A stretch of DNA of 64,000 nucleotides from VMCP01 sp964415065 (GTDB lineage: Bacteria > Bacteroidota > Bacteroidia > NS11-12g > UBA955). The stretch is taken from NCBI GenBank assembly GCA_964415065.1, contig CAYPYX010000007.1, positions 12,316-76,315 of the forward strand. The letters are read 5' to 3'. The notes beneath the pieces are model-generated. The model was not told the origin of the DNA. It ran no database searches and saw only the letters and a list, made by a program, of their open reading frames with translations. Shown piece by piece: positions 44,698 through 53,258 of this stretch (within the stretch, counting starts at the first letter, position 1; each line of letters opens with the position of its first letter). Made by a program: the position numbers and the translations under genes.

Positions 44698-47592
44698 GTG
44701 AAGAATATTTCCGTGCAGCGATTTTTTATATTTTTTTTCTGGGGATGTTTTCAATTAACTCTACCCACCAAAAGATTACATGGAGCCTCTGTTCAGAATC
44801 ACTTTGTTTCGTATAAACAGGGTATAATTGAATTTATTGTAGATGAAAATGACCAGCATCTCAGAAAATTAACTGATCGACACATTGATTCCTACTTCGT
44901 AGTTGCCAAAATGGCCATTACAGAATTGAACAAAAGTTTGTCATATAAAATGAACGACCAAATTCGATTAATGATTCATTCAAAGGAATCATTAGCAACA
45001 TCCAACCCAACATTTGAGTCATCATTAATTTCACACATTTATTACAAAGAGAACTTATTTGCCATGAAACAGCAAATACGTTATTACGTAGCCAGACAAT
45101 ACTTACAGGAGTATTTGGGTGGGATATTAATGCGGGAAAAATTGAGTCCCACCGCCATCAAGCCACCAGCTTGGTTAATTTCAGGTTTTTGCAATTATTT
45201 CTCTAAACCAATTTCCTTTGATGAATTTGAAAAATTCAGTTATTGGGCAAAAAAAGGCAAATTCAACAATATAAATTACATAGAAAAAGAATATGAAGAG
45301 CTTTTTGGTACAATAGTTTGGTACTTATTCGAAAAGGAAAAAGGAAGAAGCATCAATGGAGCATTTTGGTTGTTATTAAAAAATGCAAACAGTTTTGAAC
45401 GTACATTTTTCTATCATTTTGAAGAGCGATTTAACGTTTGGTTAAAAAAACGCATTTTAGAAATTGAATCCATGGGATTTAAAGAAGGTAAAAAATCTGA
45501 TTTACAAATACCTTTAAAGTTCATTGATATTCAAAGTGTTGAACTAAATTTAGACAACCAAATATTCGTATTACATCGAAATGCAGGTCGAACACCAGTG
45601 GTAAAGAAGTTCGACTTAAATTCTCTGCTTACGGATGAAAATGCCTTAATAAAAAACGAAACTCCGAATGATTTCAAGAATGATACAACGGAAATAAAAA
45701 CAAATCAACCCTTTAATTCTTCATTCAATTGTGCCATACAATTATTCCAACCCATTCGATCCAATCTATATTTTATTGTATTAAACCGAATTTATTCAGG
45801 GTCTGATACCATTTTTACTACTGGAATAATTGCTACTTTGGATTCAACGCATACCTTTAATCTTTCCGATAAATATAAATGGGATACTGGATTTAATAAT
45901 AAATGGGATACAATATTTCAATCAAAAATTGTTAAAGAATCGGTGGATTTTCGGGATTTTGTCCTAGAATCAGCGGATCATTTCTCCGTAATTCGAACAA
46001 CGGGTAATCATTCTGAAGTATTGCATTATTTATACAATTCATCAGAAAACAAATGGAACAGTTTTGCCACTGGAACAAAAGGTTATTTTTATCATCAAGT
46101 GGCTGTTAAAAATCTAAACCAATACCTAGAATATTATATTATTGACAACCAATTACATGTCAATTCTTTGAATAAAAACAGTGAATTATTGATTCGAGAT
46201 ACCCTTCAAAAAATTCCTTATTCTTTTGATTTACCCAAATTGGATAGCATCACCGAAGTATCAAATTTTTGGGATTCCTCAAAGCGATTTATCAGTCCAT
46301 TTGAATTCAATAAAACTCGAATAAATATCCCTCGAAAAAATCAAAATTTAACTTATTCGAGTACAGGATATAAATTGGAAGATTTTAGAAATTGGCAATA
46401 CACGGAATCCAGTATTTATTATTTATCGAATCAAGAATTAGATTTATTCTACAATTCAAATATTGCTGTTGAGCGTTTATATAATTCTCCGATTACCTTG
46501 TTTTACAAAGGTTCATTCCCGAATCTATTAAAACAGTCGAGTTTGAATTTTTTGGCGTTTACAAATATCAATCGACGAAGACTGGGATTTCAAATTTCAC
46601 ATCATTATGGTCTTCAAAATGGACGCAGGGTAGATCAACAAATTCACTACCGAATTCGACAATTTACAATAAGTAATTCCAATTATTTTAGGAATAGAAG
46701 CATTCGTTACGATTTGGGGTTTTATTCTGATGTATTTGGCAAAAACAAATTACATCGCAATTTAGAAATGAAACTATTGTTAAAAAATCATTTTGACCAA
46801 ATTATTCCGTTAAATCTCAGCGAGAATTCGACCAAATCAACCATTCAAAATACACACCTTCAAACCATAAATTTATCTATATTTGATCGTTTCAAATTTC
46901 CCATAAGTGGCAGCCAATTGAATGCGGATTACCTAGTTTGTATTGAAAATGGTTATTTCCGAAAATCGACTGATATCAAATGGATTTCTGCGCTTGAAGG
47001 AAAAATAAATATTAACCAGCGTTACCGAATGTTGAATTGGGACACCCGCATGAAGGCTAGATATTCGCTCACTAAATCAAATGTATTTTACTGGATAATG
47101 GGAAACAATGGTTGGATAGATCCCAATCAATTCGATAATTCATCGGGTTATTCCGGTCAATTTGTTGGTCGTTATCCCTTACAAGGTGTTGGGGGAAATG
47201 TTAGGGGTATTTCTTCTGCCAGTCGAGGCGGTACTAGTTTTTTTAATATACAATCAGAAATTTCACTACCCATAACGAGTTTGATCCCTTCGTATTCAAT
47301 CAATGGTCCCTTTTTAAAGTCATTGAAATTCTATGTTTGGGGAGACGCAGGATTGGCATTTGTACATGGTTCTCCATTTCACTACAAAAACCCATATAAC
47401 ACATTGATTTTCAGCACACCTAATTATACATTAACTGCAACTGCCAACCGAAATCCTTGGATTTCTAGCCGCGGAATGGGATTGAAATTTAGAGTTTTAG
47501 AAATGGATTTTCGTTTTGAATACGGCCAAGGAAAAGTAGGTAATTATGCCTCACGTCAACAATTTTCAATTTCCATGGGCAATATTTTTTAA
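44698..47592 (+). CDS. large exported pseudo-peptidase / outer-membrane beta-barrel protein
   Basis: This protein of about 964 residues has a hydrophobic leader, RFFIFFFWGCFQLTL. The N-terminal 250 residues resemble the peptidase-MA-like part of Bacteroidota TolB-type outer-membrane proteins: a helix in the position of HEXXH (IRYYVARQYLQEYLGG) followed by PPAWLISGFCNYF, where active relatives have a P-x-W-x-x-EG motif. Both zinc-ligand motifs are lost, so it is probably catalytically dead. The middle has beta-rich segments, and the last 350 residues alternate as barrel strands, ending MGNIF with a terminal Phe. No ATG is suitable. I take GTG at 44698, with TTG at 44671 as alternative; the longer TTG at 44662 lies inside the promoter. 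It precedes mreB by 66 bases. Function unknown. Confidence 0.65.
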   Translation: MKNISVQRFFIFFFWGCFQLTLPTKRLHGASVQNHFVSYKQGIIEFIVDENDQHLRKLTDRHIDSYFVVAKMAITELNKSLSYKMNDQIRLMIHSKESLATSNPTFESSLISHIYYKENLFAMKQQIRYYVARQYLQEYLGGILMREKLSPTAIKPPAWLISGFCNYFSKPISFDEFEKFSYWAKKGKFNNINYIEKEYEELFGTIVWYLFEKEKGRSINGAFWLLLKNANSFERTFFYHFEERFNVWLKKRILEIESMGFKEGKKSDLQIPLKFIDIQSVELNLDNQIFVLHRNAGRTPVVKKFDLNSLLTDENALIKNETPNDFKNDTTEIKTNQPFNSSFNCAIQLFQPIRSNLYFIVLNRIYSGSDTIFTTGIIATLDSTHTFNLSDKYKWDTGFNNKWDTIFQSKIVKESVDFRDFVLESADHFSVIRTTGNHSEVLHYLYNSSENKWNSFATGTKGYFYHQVAVKNLNQYLEYYIIDNQLHVNSLNKNSELLIRDTLQKIPYSFDLPKLDSITEVSNFWDSSKRFISPFEFNKTRINIPRKNQNLTYSSTGYKLEDFRNWQYTESSIYYLSNQELDLFYNSNIAVERLYNSPITLFYKGSFPNLLKQSSLNFLAFTNINRRRLGFQISHHYGLQNGRRVDQQIHYRIRQFTISNSNYFRNRSIRYDLGFYSDVFGKNKLHRNLEMKLLLKNHFDQIIPLNLSENSTKSTIQNTHLQTINLSIFDRFKFPISGSQLNADYLVCIENGYFRKSTDIKWISALEGKININQRYRMLNWDTRMKARYSLTKSNVFYWIMGNNGWIDPNQFDNSSGYSGQFVGRYPLQGVGGNVRGISSASRGGTSFFNIQSEISLPITSLIPSYSINGPFLKSLKFYVWGDAGLAFVHGSPFHYKNPYNTLIFSTPNYTLTATANRNPWISSRGMGLKFRVLEMDFRFEYGQGKVGNYASRQQFSISMGNIF

Positions 47593-47621
47593 TTTGTTTA
47601 AAATCTGCTTGAATAATAACG

Positions 47622-47629
47622 TACTTTTG
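47622..47629 (+). promoter_or_regulatory. -7 box TACTTTTG of mreB
   Basis: TACTTTTG matches TAnnTTTG, 29 bases before the mreB ATG and just after the preceding gene's stop. The -33 element is not at consensus spacing. Confidence 0.4.
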
Positions 47630-47658
47630 TAATTAATTTGCCTTAGCACAATTATTAA

Positions 47659-48684
47659 ATGGGAATTTTTAGCTTTCTAACACAGGAATTAGCAATTGAT
47701 TTGGGTACGGCCAATACCCTAATTATTCATAAAGATAAGGTAGTTGTTGACGAGCCTTCAATCATCGCTTTGGAGCGTAATACAGGTAATGTTATTGCAA
47801 TTGGAAGAGAAGCCATGCAAATGTATGGTAAAGAAAATGAAGGAATTCGCACCATTCGTCCCTTGAAAGATGGTGTAATCGCTGATTTCCAAGCCGCTGA
47901 ACACATGATTCGTGGAATGATTAAAATGATGAATCAGCGTCAACAATGGATCAGTCCTCAATTGAAAATGGTAATCTGTATCCCATCGGGAATTACCGAA
48001 GTTGAAAAACGTGCGGTGAAAGATAGTGCCGAGCGATCAGGAGCTAAAGAAGTATATTTAATCCACGAACCTATGGCTGCTGCTGTGGGTATAGGTATTG
48101 ATGTTACTCAACCCCAGGGAAATATGATCATTGATATTGGAGGTGGAACCACAGAAATCGCCATTATTGCACTTGGAGGTATTGTTTGCGATGAATCCAT
48201 TCGTGTTGCAGGAGATGAGTTTAACTTAGATATCGTTGAATATATGCGTCGCGAACACAATCTTTTGATTGGTGAGCGTACCGCTGAAAAGATTAAAATC
48301 AACATTGGAAGTGCTTTGCAGGAATTAGAGAATCCACCGGAAGATTATGCGGTTTATGGACGAGATCTAATGACGGGTATTCCTAAATCCATTCACGTAT
48401 CGTATAACGAAATTGCACGCGCATTAGACAAGAGCATCATGAAAGTAGAAGAGGCTATATTACGTGCTTTGGAACAAGCTCCACCTGAATTAAGTGCCGA
48501 TATACTTACCAATGGAATCTGGCTTACTGGTGGAGGAGCATTGTTGCGTGGACTCGACAAACGAGTTTCTAACAAAACCAAACTTAAAGTAAATATTGCT
48601 GAAGATCCATTGAGAGCCGTAGTACGAGGAACGGGAATTGCCTTAAAAAATATAGGTAAATTCAAGTTCTTAATGACAGCTTAA
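47659..48684 (+). CDS. mreB: rod shape-determining protein MreB (actin homologue)
   Basis: MreB filaments under the cytoplasmic membrane steer lateral-wall synthesis. The 341 residues carry the actin-fold ATP-binding blocks: phosphate 1 LAIDLGTANTLI (about 11-22), phosphate 2 MIIDIGGGTTEIAII (about 156-170) and the adenosine motif WLTGGGALLRGLD (about 290-302). HEPMAAAVGIGIDV and IGSALQELENPP are further family signatures. The N-terminus MGIFSFLTQ is the usual amphipathic start. It is the first gene of mreB-mreC-mreD-mrdA-rodA, all plus strand with small gaps, i.e. the complete elongasome core in one transcript. Confidence 0.98.
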   Translation: MGIFSFLTQELAIDLGTANTLIIHKDKVVVDEPSIIALERNTGNVIAIGREAMQMYGKENEGIRTIRPLKDGVIADFQAAEHMIRGMIKMMNQRQQWISPQLKMVICIPSGITEVEKRAVKDSAERSGAKEVYLIHEPMAAAVGIGIDVTQPQGNMIIDIGGGTTEIAIIALGGIVCDESIRVAGDEFNLDIVEYMRREHNLLIGERTAEKIKINIGSALQELENPPEDYAVYGRDLMTGIPKSIHVSYNEIARALDKSIMKVEEAILRALEQAPPELSADILTNGIWLTGGGALLRGLDKRVSNKTKLKVNIAEDPLRAVVRGTGIALKNIGKFKFLMTA

Positions 48685-48732
48685 TACTTTACATACCATA
48701 CATTTTAACTAGATAACCGAAATCAATAAACT

Positions 48733-49602
48733 ATGTGGATTTTAATACGATGGATTAAACACAATTCGTATCCACTTTTCGCATTGATTTTATTTGGTTT
48801 TTCAGTGAATCAAGTACTGAGATATCACATCTATCAACACTCCTTTTATTTTAAAAGCAGTACAGCATTTTTCAGAACCATTGATCAATGGAAGTCCAAC
48901 GTTACAGAGTTTGTCAATCTCAAACAAGAGAATATTGCGTTAAGAAATGAAAACATTGCTTTGAGAAATCAATTGCAAATCAATTCCTATCAATTCAACA
49001 AATACAAGGATACCCAGTTTTTTGATTCATTAAATGCTAAATATCCGAATTTAAAAACAGCATATAGTTATATCACTACTAAAGTAATCCGAAATTCGAC
49101 CAATTCTCCAGACAATTTCTTTTATATCAATCATGGCAAATTACAAGGCATAACCCCAGGTATGGCCGTGATTAGCCCTTCGGGTGTTGTTGGAGTTATC
49201 CTAGATTGTAGTGATAATTTCTCCCGAGGAATGTCTTTGTTGAATTCCAAGTTTGAGATTACTCCTTATATTCCGGAGTTGGATTTGCGACAAGGTGTAT
49301 TAAAATGGGACGGAAGTCACTCTAATCAAGGAGAATTATTGGAAGTAAATCGGACTGAACCGGTAAAAAAAGGAATGAAAATACTGACCAGTAACTATTC
49401 ATCCATCTTTCCACCAAACATACCAATCGGTACAATAGAATATATTAATCCAGAATCGAAATCTCATTACCATGAAATCCGCGTAAAATTAGCCACTGAT
49501 TTTAGTCGACTCAATAATGTGTATTGCATCAAATACCACTTCAAAAACGAATTGGATTCATTAAACATGTCGGGCAACATTAATCCAAATAATAATGATT
49601 GA
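48733..49602 (+). CDS. mreC: rod shape-determining protein MreC
   Basis: MreC is a bitopic inner-membrane protein that links cytoplasmic MreB to periplasmic PBP2 and activates wall synthesis. A transmembrane segment lies at residues 10-28 (YPLFALILFGFSVNQVL). It is followed by a coiled coil at about 60-92 (QENIALRNENIALRNQL) and the beta-barrel MreC domain (about 110-275; NHGKLQGITPGMAVISPSGVVGVI). The 289-residue length is normal. Its 3' end overlaps mreD by 8 bases, giving translational coupling. The order directly after mreB (48 bases) is conserved across bacteria. Confidence 0.95.
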   Translation: MWILIRWIKHNSYPLFALILFGFSVNQVLRYHIYQHSFYFKSSTAFFRTIDQWKSNVTEFVNLKQENIALRNENIALRNQLQINSYQFNKYKDTQFFDSLNAKYPNLKTAYSYITTKVIRNSTNSPDNFFYINHGKLQGITPGMAVISPSGVVGVILDCSDNFSRGMSLLNSKFEITPYIPELDLRQGVLKWDGSHSNQGELLEVNRTEPVKKGMKILTSNYSSIFPPNIPIGTIEYINPESKSHYHEIRVKLATDFSRLNNVYCIKYHFKNELDSLNMSGNINPNNND

Positions 49603-50101
49603 ATACATTAAGCTGTTTTTAATCGCGCTGGTGCTGGCATTTTTACAGTCCTTTATTATCCAAGAAGTGGACATGGGATTTTGGATGCGTCCAATGCCTT
49701 ATTTGATGTTATTTATGGTATTACCTGTAAATACAAACAAGTATGCTCAACTGGTAATTGCATTTGTTTTTGGGACGTTTATCGACTTACTATCGGGTTC
49801 ATTTGGCACACATGCTGCGAGTTGCGTATTTATGGTTTTCTTTAAGAATTTAATTGACCATCGTTTTGTTGATTTTGATTCTATTCAATTGCAGGGTGAA
49901 AATTATATAAATGTCGATACTAAAGGACAATTGTTCTTTACCTATTATACCTTATCTCTTATTTTCATCCATCATTTTGTATTTTTTTCATTGGATTTTT
50001 TCGAGTGGGTTCGTTTTTTTAGGATATTAGGCACAACTATGGTTTCAACGATTGGATCCTACTTGTTAATTTTGCTGTTTAAATCTATTTTCCGACGTTA
50101 A
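49595..50101 (+). CDS. mreD: rod shape-determining protein MreD
   Basis: MreD is a small polytopic membrane protein of the elongation complex. The 168 residues hold about five hydrophobic segments (FLIALVLAFLQSFII, MPYLMLFMVLPV, LVIAFVFGTFIDLLSG, YYTLSLIFIHHFVFF, TMVSTIGSYLLILLF). Sequence conservation in MreD is always weak, so the call rests largely on topology and on its place between mreC (8-base overlap) and mrdA (15-base gap). The GTFIDLLSGSFG stretch fits the short conserved MreD motif F-x-x-D-x-x-x-G. Confidence 0.9.
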   Translation: MIEYIKLFLIALVLAFLQSFIIQEVDMGFWMRPMPYLMLFMVLPVNTNKYAQLVIAFVFGTFIDLLSGSFGTHAASCVFMVFFKNLIDHRFVDFDSIQLQGENYINVDTKGQLFFTYYTLSLIFIHHFVFFSLDFFEWVRFFRILGTTMVSTIGSYLLILLFKSIFRR

Positions 50102-50116
50102 TCAATCCCCAATGTT

Positions 50117-51964
50117 ATGATTGATATCCATAAACAGCGGTATAAAACCTTCATCGTAATATTCGTTGTATTTTTTCTTTTATTTCTTTACCGGGTGGCG
50201 AGTTTACAATTATTCAATACCGAATATGAACAAAAAGCCATTAACAATGCCTTAAATAAAATTACCCTCTACCCTGCTAGATCTGTTATTTACGATAGAA
50301 ATAAAAAAATCATTGCCAAGAATTTGGTGATGTATGATTTATTTATTTTTCCTCGGGAAATAGAACCTAAAAATCGGGATTTTTTATGTGAGGTACTAGA
50401 AATCGACACTGTTAAGTACAATGCTCTGTTGTTAGAGTCGTGGATAAAATCCAAGAAACGACAAAAGAACAATGCCTACAATCATTCTGCTTTATTTTAT
50501 TCTAATTTAACTGAACGACAATACACGGTAATTCGTGAAAATTTGTATCGTCTGAAAGGATTTTATATCGAACCTAGAACCGACCGATCTTACGAAATTA
50601 TTGGTGGTGCACATGCTTTTGGTTATTTAGGTGAGGCCTCTGAAGACCTTCTTAAAAATGACCCTTATTATCAACCCGGTGACCTAGTTGGAATTACTGG
50701 AATTGAAAAATACTACGAACCTTACATGCGAGGCCGCAAAGGGATTAGAACGGTTTGGCAAGATAGAACTTATAGAGAACGTGGAGTTGTAAATGATGAC
50801 TCATTCAATTATCCTGCCATTGCTGGTCCTGATTTTATTAGTTCTATGGATTTAGAATTGCAGCAATATGCCGAAAAATTATTGTCTGGAAAACGAGGTT
50901 CTGTTGTTGCTATTGAACCCGGTTCTGGTGAAGTTTTGGCATTTGTTAACAAGCCCGACTACAATCCAAACGATTTAATTGGTCAAGGCAGGAATAAGGA
51001 ATTTCGCAAGATGCTGATTGATCCCAAGAAACCATTATACAATCGAGCGGTTAAAGGGGTATATCCACCGGGAAGTACGGTAAAAACTGTATTGGCCCTA
51101 ATTGGCTTACAAGAAGGAGTTATCGTTCCGGAATCCAGAAAAGGATGTGGCGGAGGATATCGAATGGGAAGTATTACTGTAGGTTGTCATCCACATGGTG
51201 GACCATTGGATTTAGAGGGTTCTATCCAAATATCATGTAACAGTTATTACTGTGCCTTGTTCAGGGAAATCATAGATAATCCGAAATATGCCAACGTACA
51301 ACAAGGATACGATCAATTAGCAAAACACTGGAGAAGTTTTGGATTGGGGGAACCTACCGGCATTGACTTACTAGGAGAATCTGGTGGAAATATTCCATCC
51401 GTTGAACAACTAAATCGAAGACACGGACCTAAATGGCGTTCATCTATGGTTATATCGTTGGGTATTGGTCAAGGTGAAATTTTATTGACACCATTACAAC
51501 TTGCTAATGTTGCAGCCATTTTAGCTAATCGTGGATACTATTACACCCCACATATTGTTAAGTCCATTAATGGCATTCGTGATATAGAATGGCAAAAGAA
51601 ATTCAAAACCAAGCATTACACAACGATTGATCGAATTCATTACGAAACGGTAGTGGCTGGTATGGCAAAAGTAATGCAGCCAGGTGGTACCGCATTTGCT
51701 GCTTCAGTAAATGACATTGAAATTTGCGGTAAAACGGGAACTGCACAAAATCCTCATGGCAAGGATCACTCGTTATTTATTGCATTTGCACCTAAAGATA
51801 ATCCTAAAATAGCAATCGCTGTAATTGTTGAAAATGGTGGATTTGGGGCAACCTATGCAGCTCCCATTGCAACATTAATGATAGAAAAGTATTTAAAACA
51901 TCCCCAAACTTCTTCAAAAACAGCCATGGAGAAACGTATTTTAGAAACCGTTTTAGAATTTTAA
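50117..51964 (+). CDS. mrdA: penicillin-binding protein 2, elongation transpeptidase
   Basis: PBP2 is a class B transpeptidase that crosslinks new peptidoglycan during cell elongation together with RodA. It has one N-terminal membrane helix (residues 10-27), a dimerisation/pedestal region to about residue 240 and a transpeptidase domain. Catalytic motifs are Ser320-x-x-Lys323 in PPGSTVKT, Ser373-Cys-Asn375 in ISCNSYY, and Lys539-Thr-Gly541 in CGKTGTAQNPHGKDHS. The 615-residue length is typical. It starts 15 bases after mreD and its stop is one base before the rodA ATG. Beta-lactams such as mecillinam bind this class. Confidence 0.97.
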   Translation: MIDIHKQRYKTFIVIFVVFFLLFLYRVASLQLFNTEYEQKAINNALNKITLYPARSVIYDRNKKIIAKNLVMYDLFIFPREIEPKNRDFLCEVLEIDTVKYNALLLESWIKSKKRQKNNAYNHSALFYSNLTERQYTVIRENLYRLKGFYIEPRTDRSYEIIGGAHAFGYLGEASEDLLKNDPYYQPGDLVGITGIEKYYEPYMRGRKGIRTVWQDRTYRERGVVNDDSFNYPAIAGPDFISSMDLELQQYAEKLLSGKRGSVVAIEPGSGEVLAFVNKPDYNPNDLIGQGRNKEFRKMLIDPKKPLYNRAVKGVYPPGSTVKTVLALIGLQEGVIVPESRKGCGGGYRMGSITVGCHPHGGPLDLEGSIQISCNSYYCALFREIIDNPKYANVQQGYDQLAKHWRSFGLGEPTGIDLLGESGGNIPSVEQLNRRHGPKWRSSMVISLGIGQGEILLTPLQLANVAAILANRGYYYTPHIVKSINGIRDIEWQKKFKTKHYTTIDRIHYETVVAGMAKVMQPGGTAFAASVNDIEICGKTGTAQNPHGKDHSLFIAFAPKDNPKIAIAVIVENGGFGATYAAPIATLMIEKYLKHPQTSSKTAMEKRILETVLEF

Positions 51965-51965
51965 T

Positions 51966-53237
51966 ATGCCAAGTACTCGTCAATTATCGCAACTCAACAA
52001 AATGGACTCAGTATCCATAATCTTGTTCAGTATACTGGTGTTAATTGGCTTTATAAATATTTATTCAGTTACATCAGATGTAAATCAAACTGGATTCCAA
52101 CTATCGGCAATTGCAACCCGTCAGTTGATTTGGATCGCAGGATCTGCACTGATTATTATGACCATAGCATTCGCCAATGTAGTACTGGTAGAATATTTAT
52201 CCTATTACGTGTATGGATTCATCATTTTGCTGAATATTCTCGTATTGTTCATAGGAAAGGAAGTGGCAGGTGCTAAATCTTGGTTTGGCTTTGGGGGATT
52301 TGGGATTCAACCGTCAGAATTTGCCAAAATTGCCACGAGTATGGCTCTCGCTAAATTCTTAGGCGGATATGGAATGAAATTCCGAGGTTGGAAAAATATT
52401 TCCATTTCTCTAGGTATTTTTCTTGTTCCCATGGTGATTGTATTATTTCAAAATGATACAGGAAGTGCTTTGGTATATCTCTCGTTTTTCTTGGTTCTGT
52501 ATAGAGAAGGTTTGCCCGGTTATATTTTGGTTATTTCTATTTGGATTGGAGTTTTGTCTATTATCTCTATTTATTTAAATAGCTTGAATATTTCTTTTGG
52601 ATATTTGTATGGTATATTATTGGGAATCAGTAGTATATTGGTGTATTTTGGACGAAAGAATCGACAATTTGTTTTGCTCATTTTAGCCATTTCTATTGGT
52701 AGTTCCTTGTTTTCAGGTGTTGTTGGGTATGCTTACAACAAAATATTCAAAGTCTATCAGAAAGATCGTATCGAAATTGTTTTAGGGTTAAAGGAAGATA
52801 AACGAGGAATGGGTTACAACCTTGAACAGTCAAAAATAGCCATTGGAGCAGGTAGAATAGATGGACGTGGTTTTATGAAAGGTTCTCAAACCAAAATGGG
52901 ATTTGTACCCGAACAACATACAGATTTTATATTTTGCACCATTGGTGAAGAATGGGGATTTTTAGGGGTTACGTTCTTTTTTGGTATGTACCTAATGCTG
53001 TTATTAAGATTGATTTTTTTGGCCGAGCGTCAATCAGATGTATATGGTCGTATTTTGGGGTATAGCGCAGCTTCTATCCTATTCTTTCACTGGTTTGTAA
53101 ACATTGGAATGACCATTGGACTCGTACCAGTAATTGGAATTCCCCTTCCCTTTGTTTCGTTTGGGGGAAGTAGTTTGTGGGGATTTACTTTTTTACTTTT
53201 CGTTTTCTTGAGATACGATCAGGTAAGAAAATCATAA
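51966..53237 (+). CDS. rodA: RodA, SEDS peptidoglycan glycosyltransferase
   Basis: RodA polymerises glycan strands from lipid II at the membrane and works with PBP2. The 423 residues contain about ten transmembrane segments and the SEDS signatures: GAKSWFGFGGFGIQPSEFAK (about 102-121), RIDGRGFMKGSQTKMGFVPEQHTDFIFCTIGEEWGF (about 298-333) and the C-terminal NIGMTIGLVPVIGIPLPFVSFGGSS (about 379-403). Asp and Glu residues in the HTDFIF/GEEWG block belong to the active-site region of the family. It starts one base after the mrdA stop. FtsW is excluded because of the mre/mrdA context. Confidence 0.96.
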   Translation: MPSTRQLSQLNKMDSVSIILFSILVLIGFINIYSVTSDVNQTGFQLSAIATRQLIWIAGSALIIMTIAFANVVLVEYLSYYVYGFIILLNILVLFIGKEVAGAKSWFGFGGFGIQPSEFAKIATSMALAKFLGGYGMKFRGWKNISISLGIFLVPMVIVLFQNDTGSALVYLSFFLVLYREGLPGYILVISIWIGVLSIISIYLNSLNISFGYLYGILLGISSILVYFGRKNRQFVLLILAISIGSSLFSGVVGYAYNKIFKVYQKDRIEIVLGLKEDKRGMGYNLEQSKIAIGAGRIDGRGFMKGSQTKMGFVPEQHTDFIFCTIGEEWGFLGVTFFFGMYLMLLLRLIFLAERQSDVYGRILGYSAASILFFHWFVNIGMTIGLVPVIGIPLPFVSFGGSSLWGFTFLLFVFLRYDQVRKS

Positions 53238-53258
53238 ATAAATTCTATTTTCGCAAAT

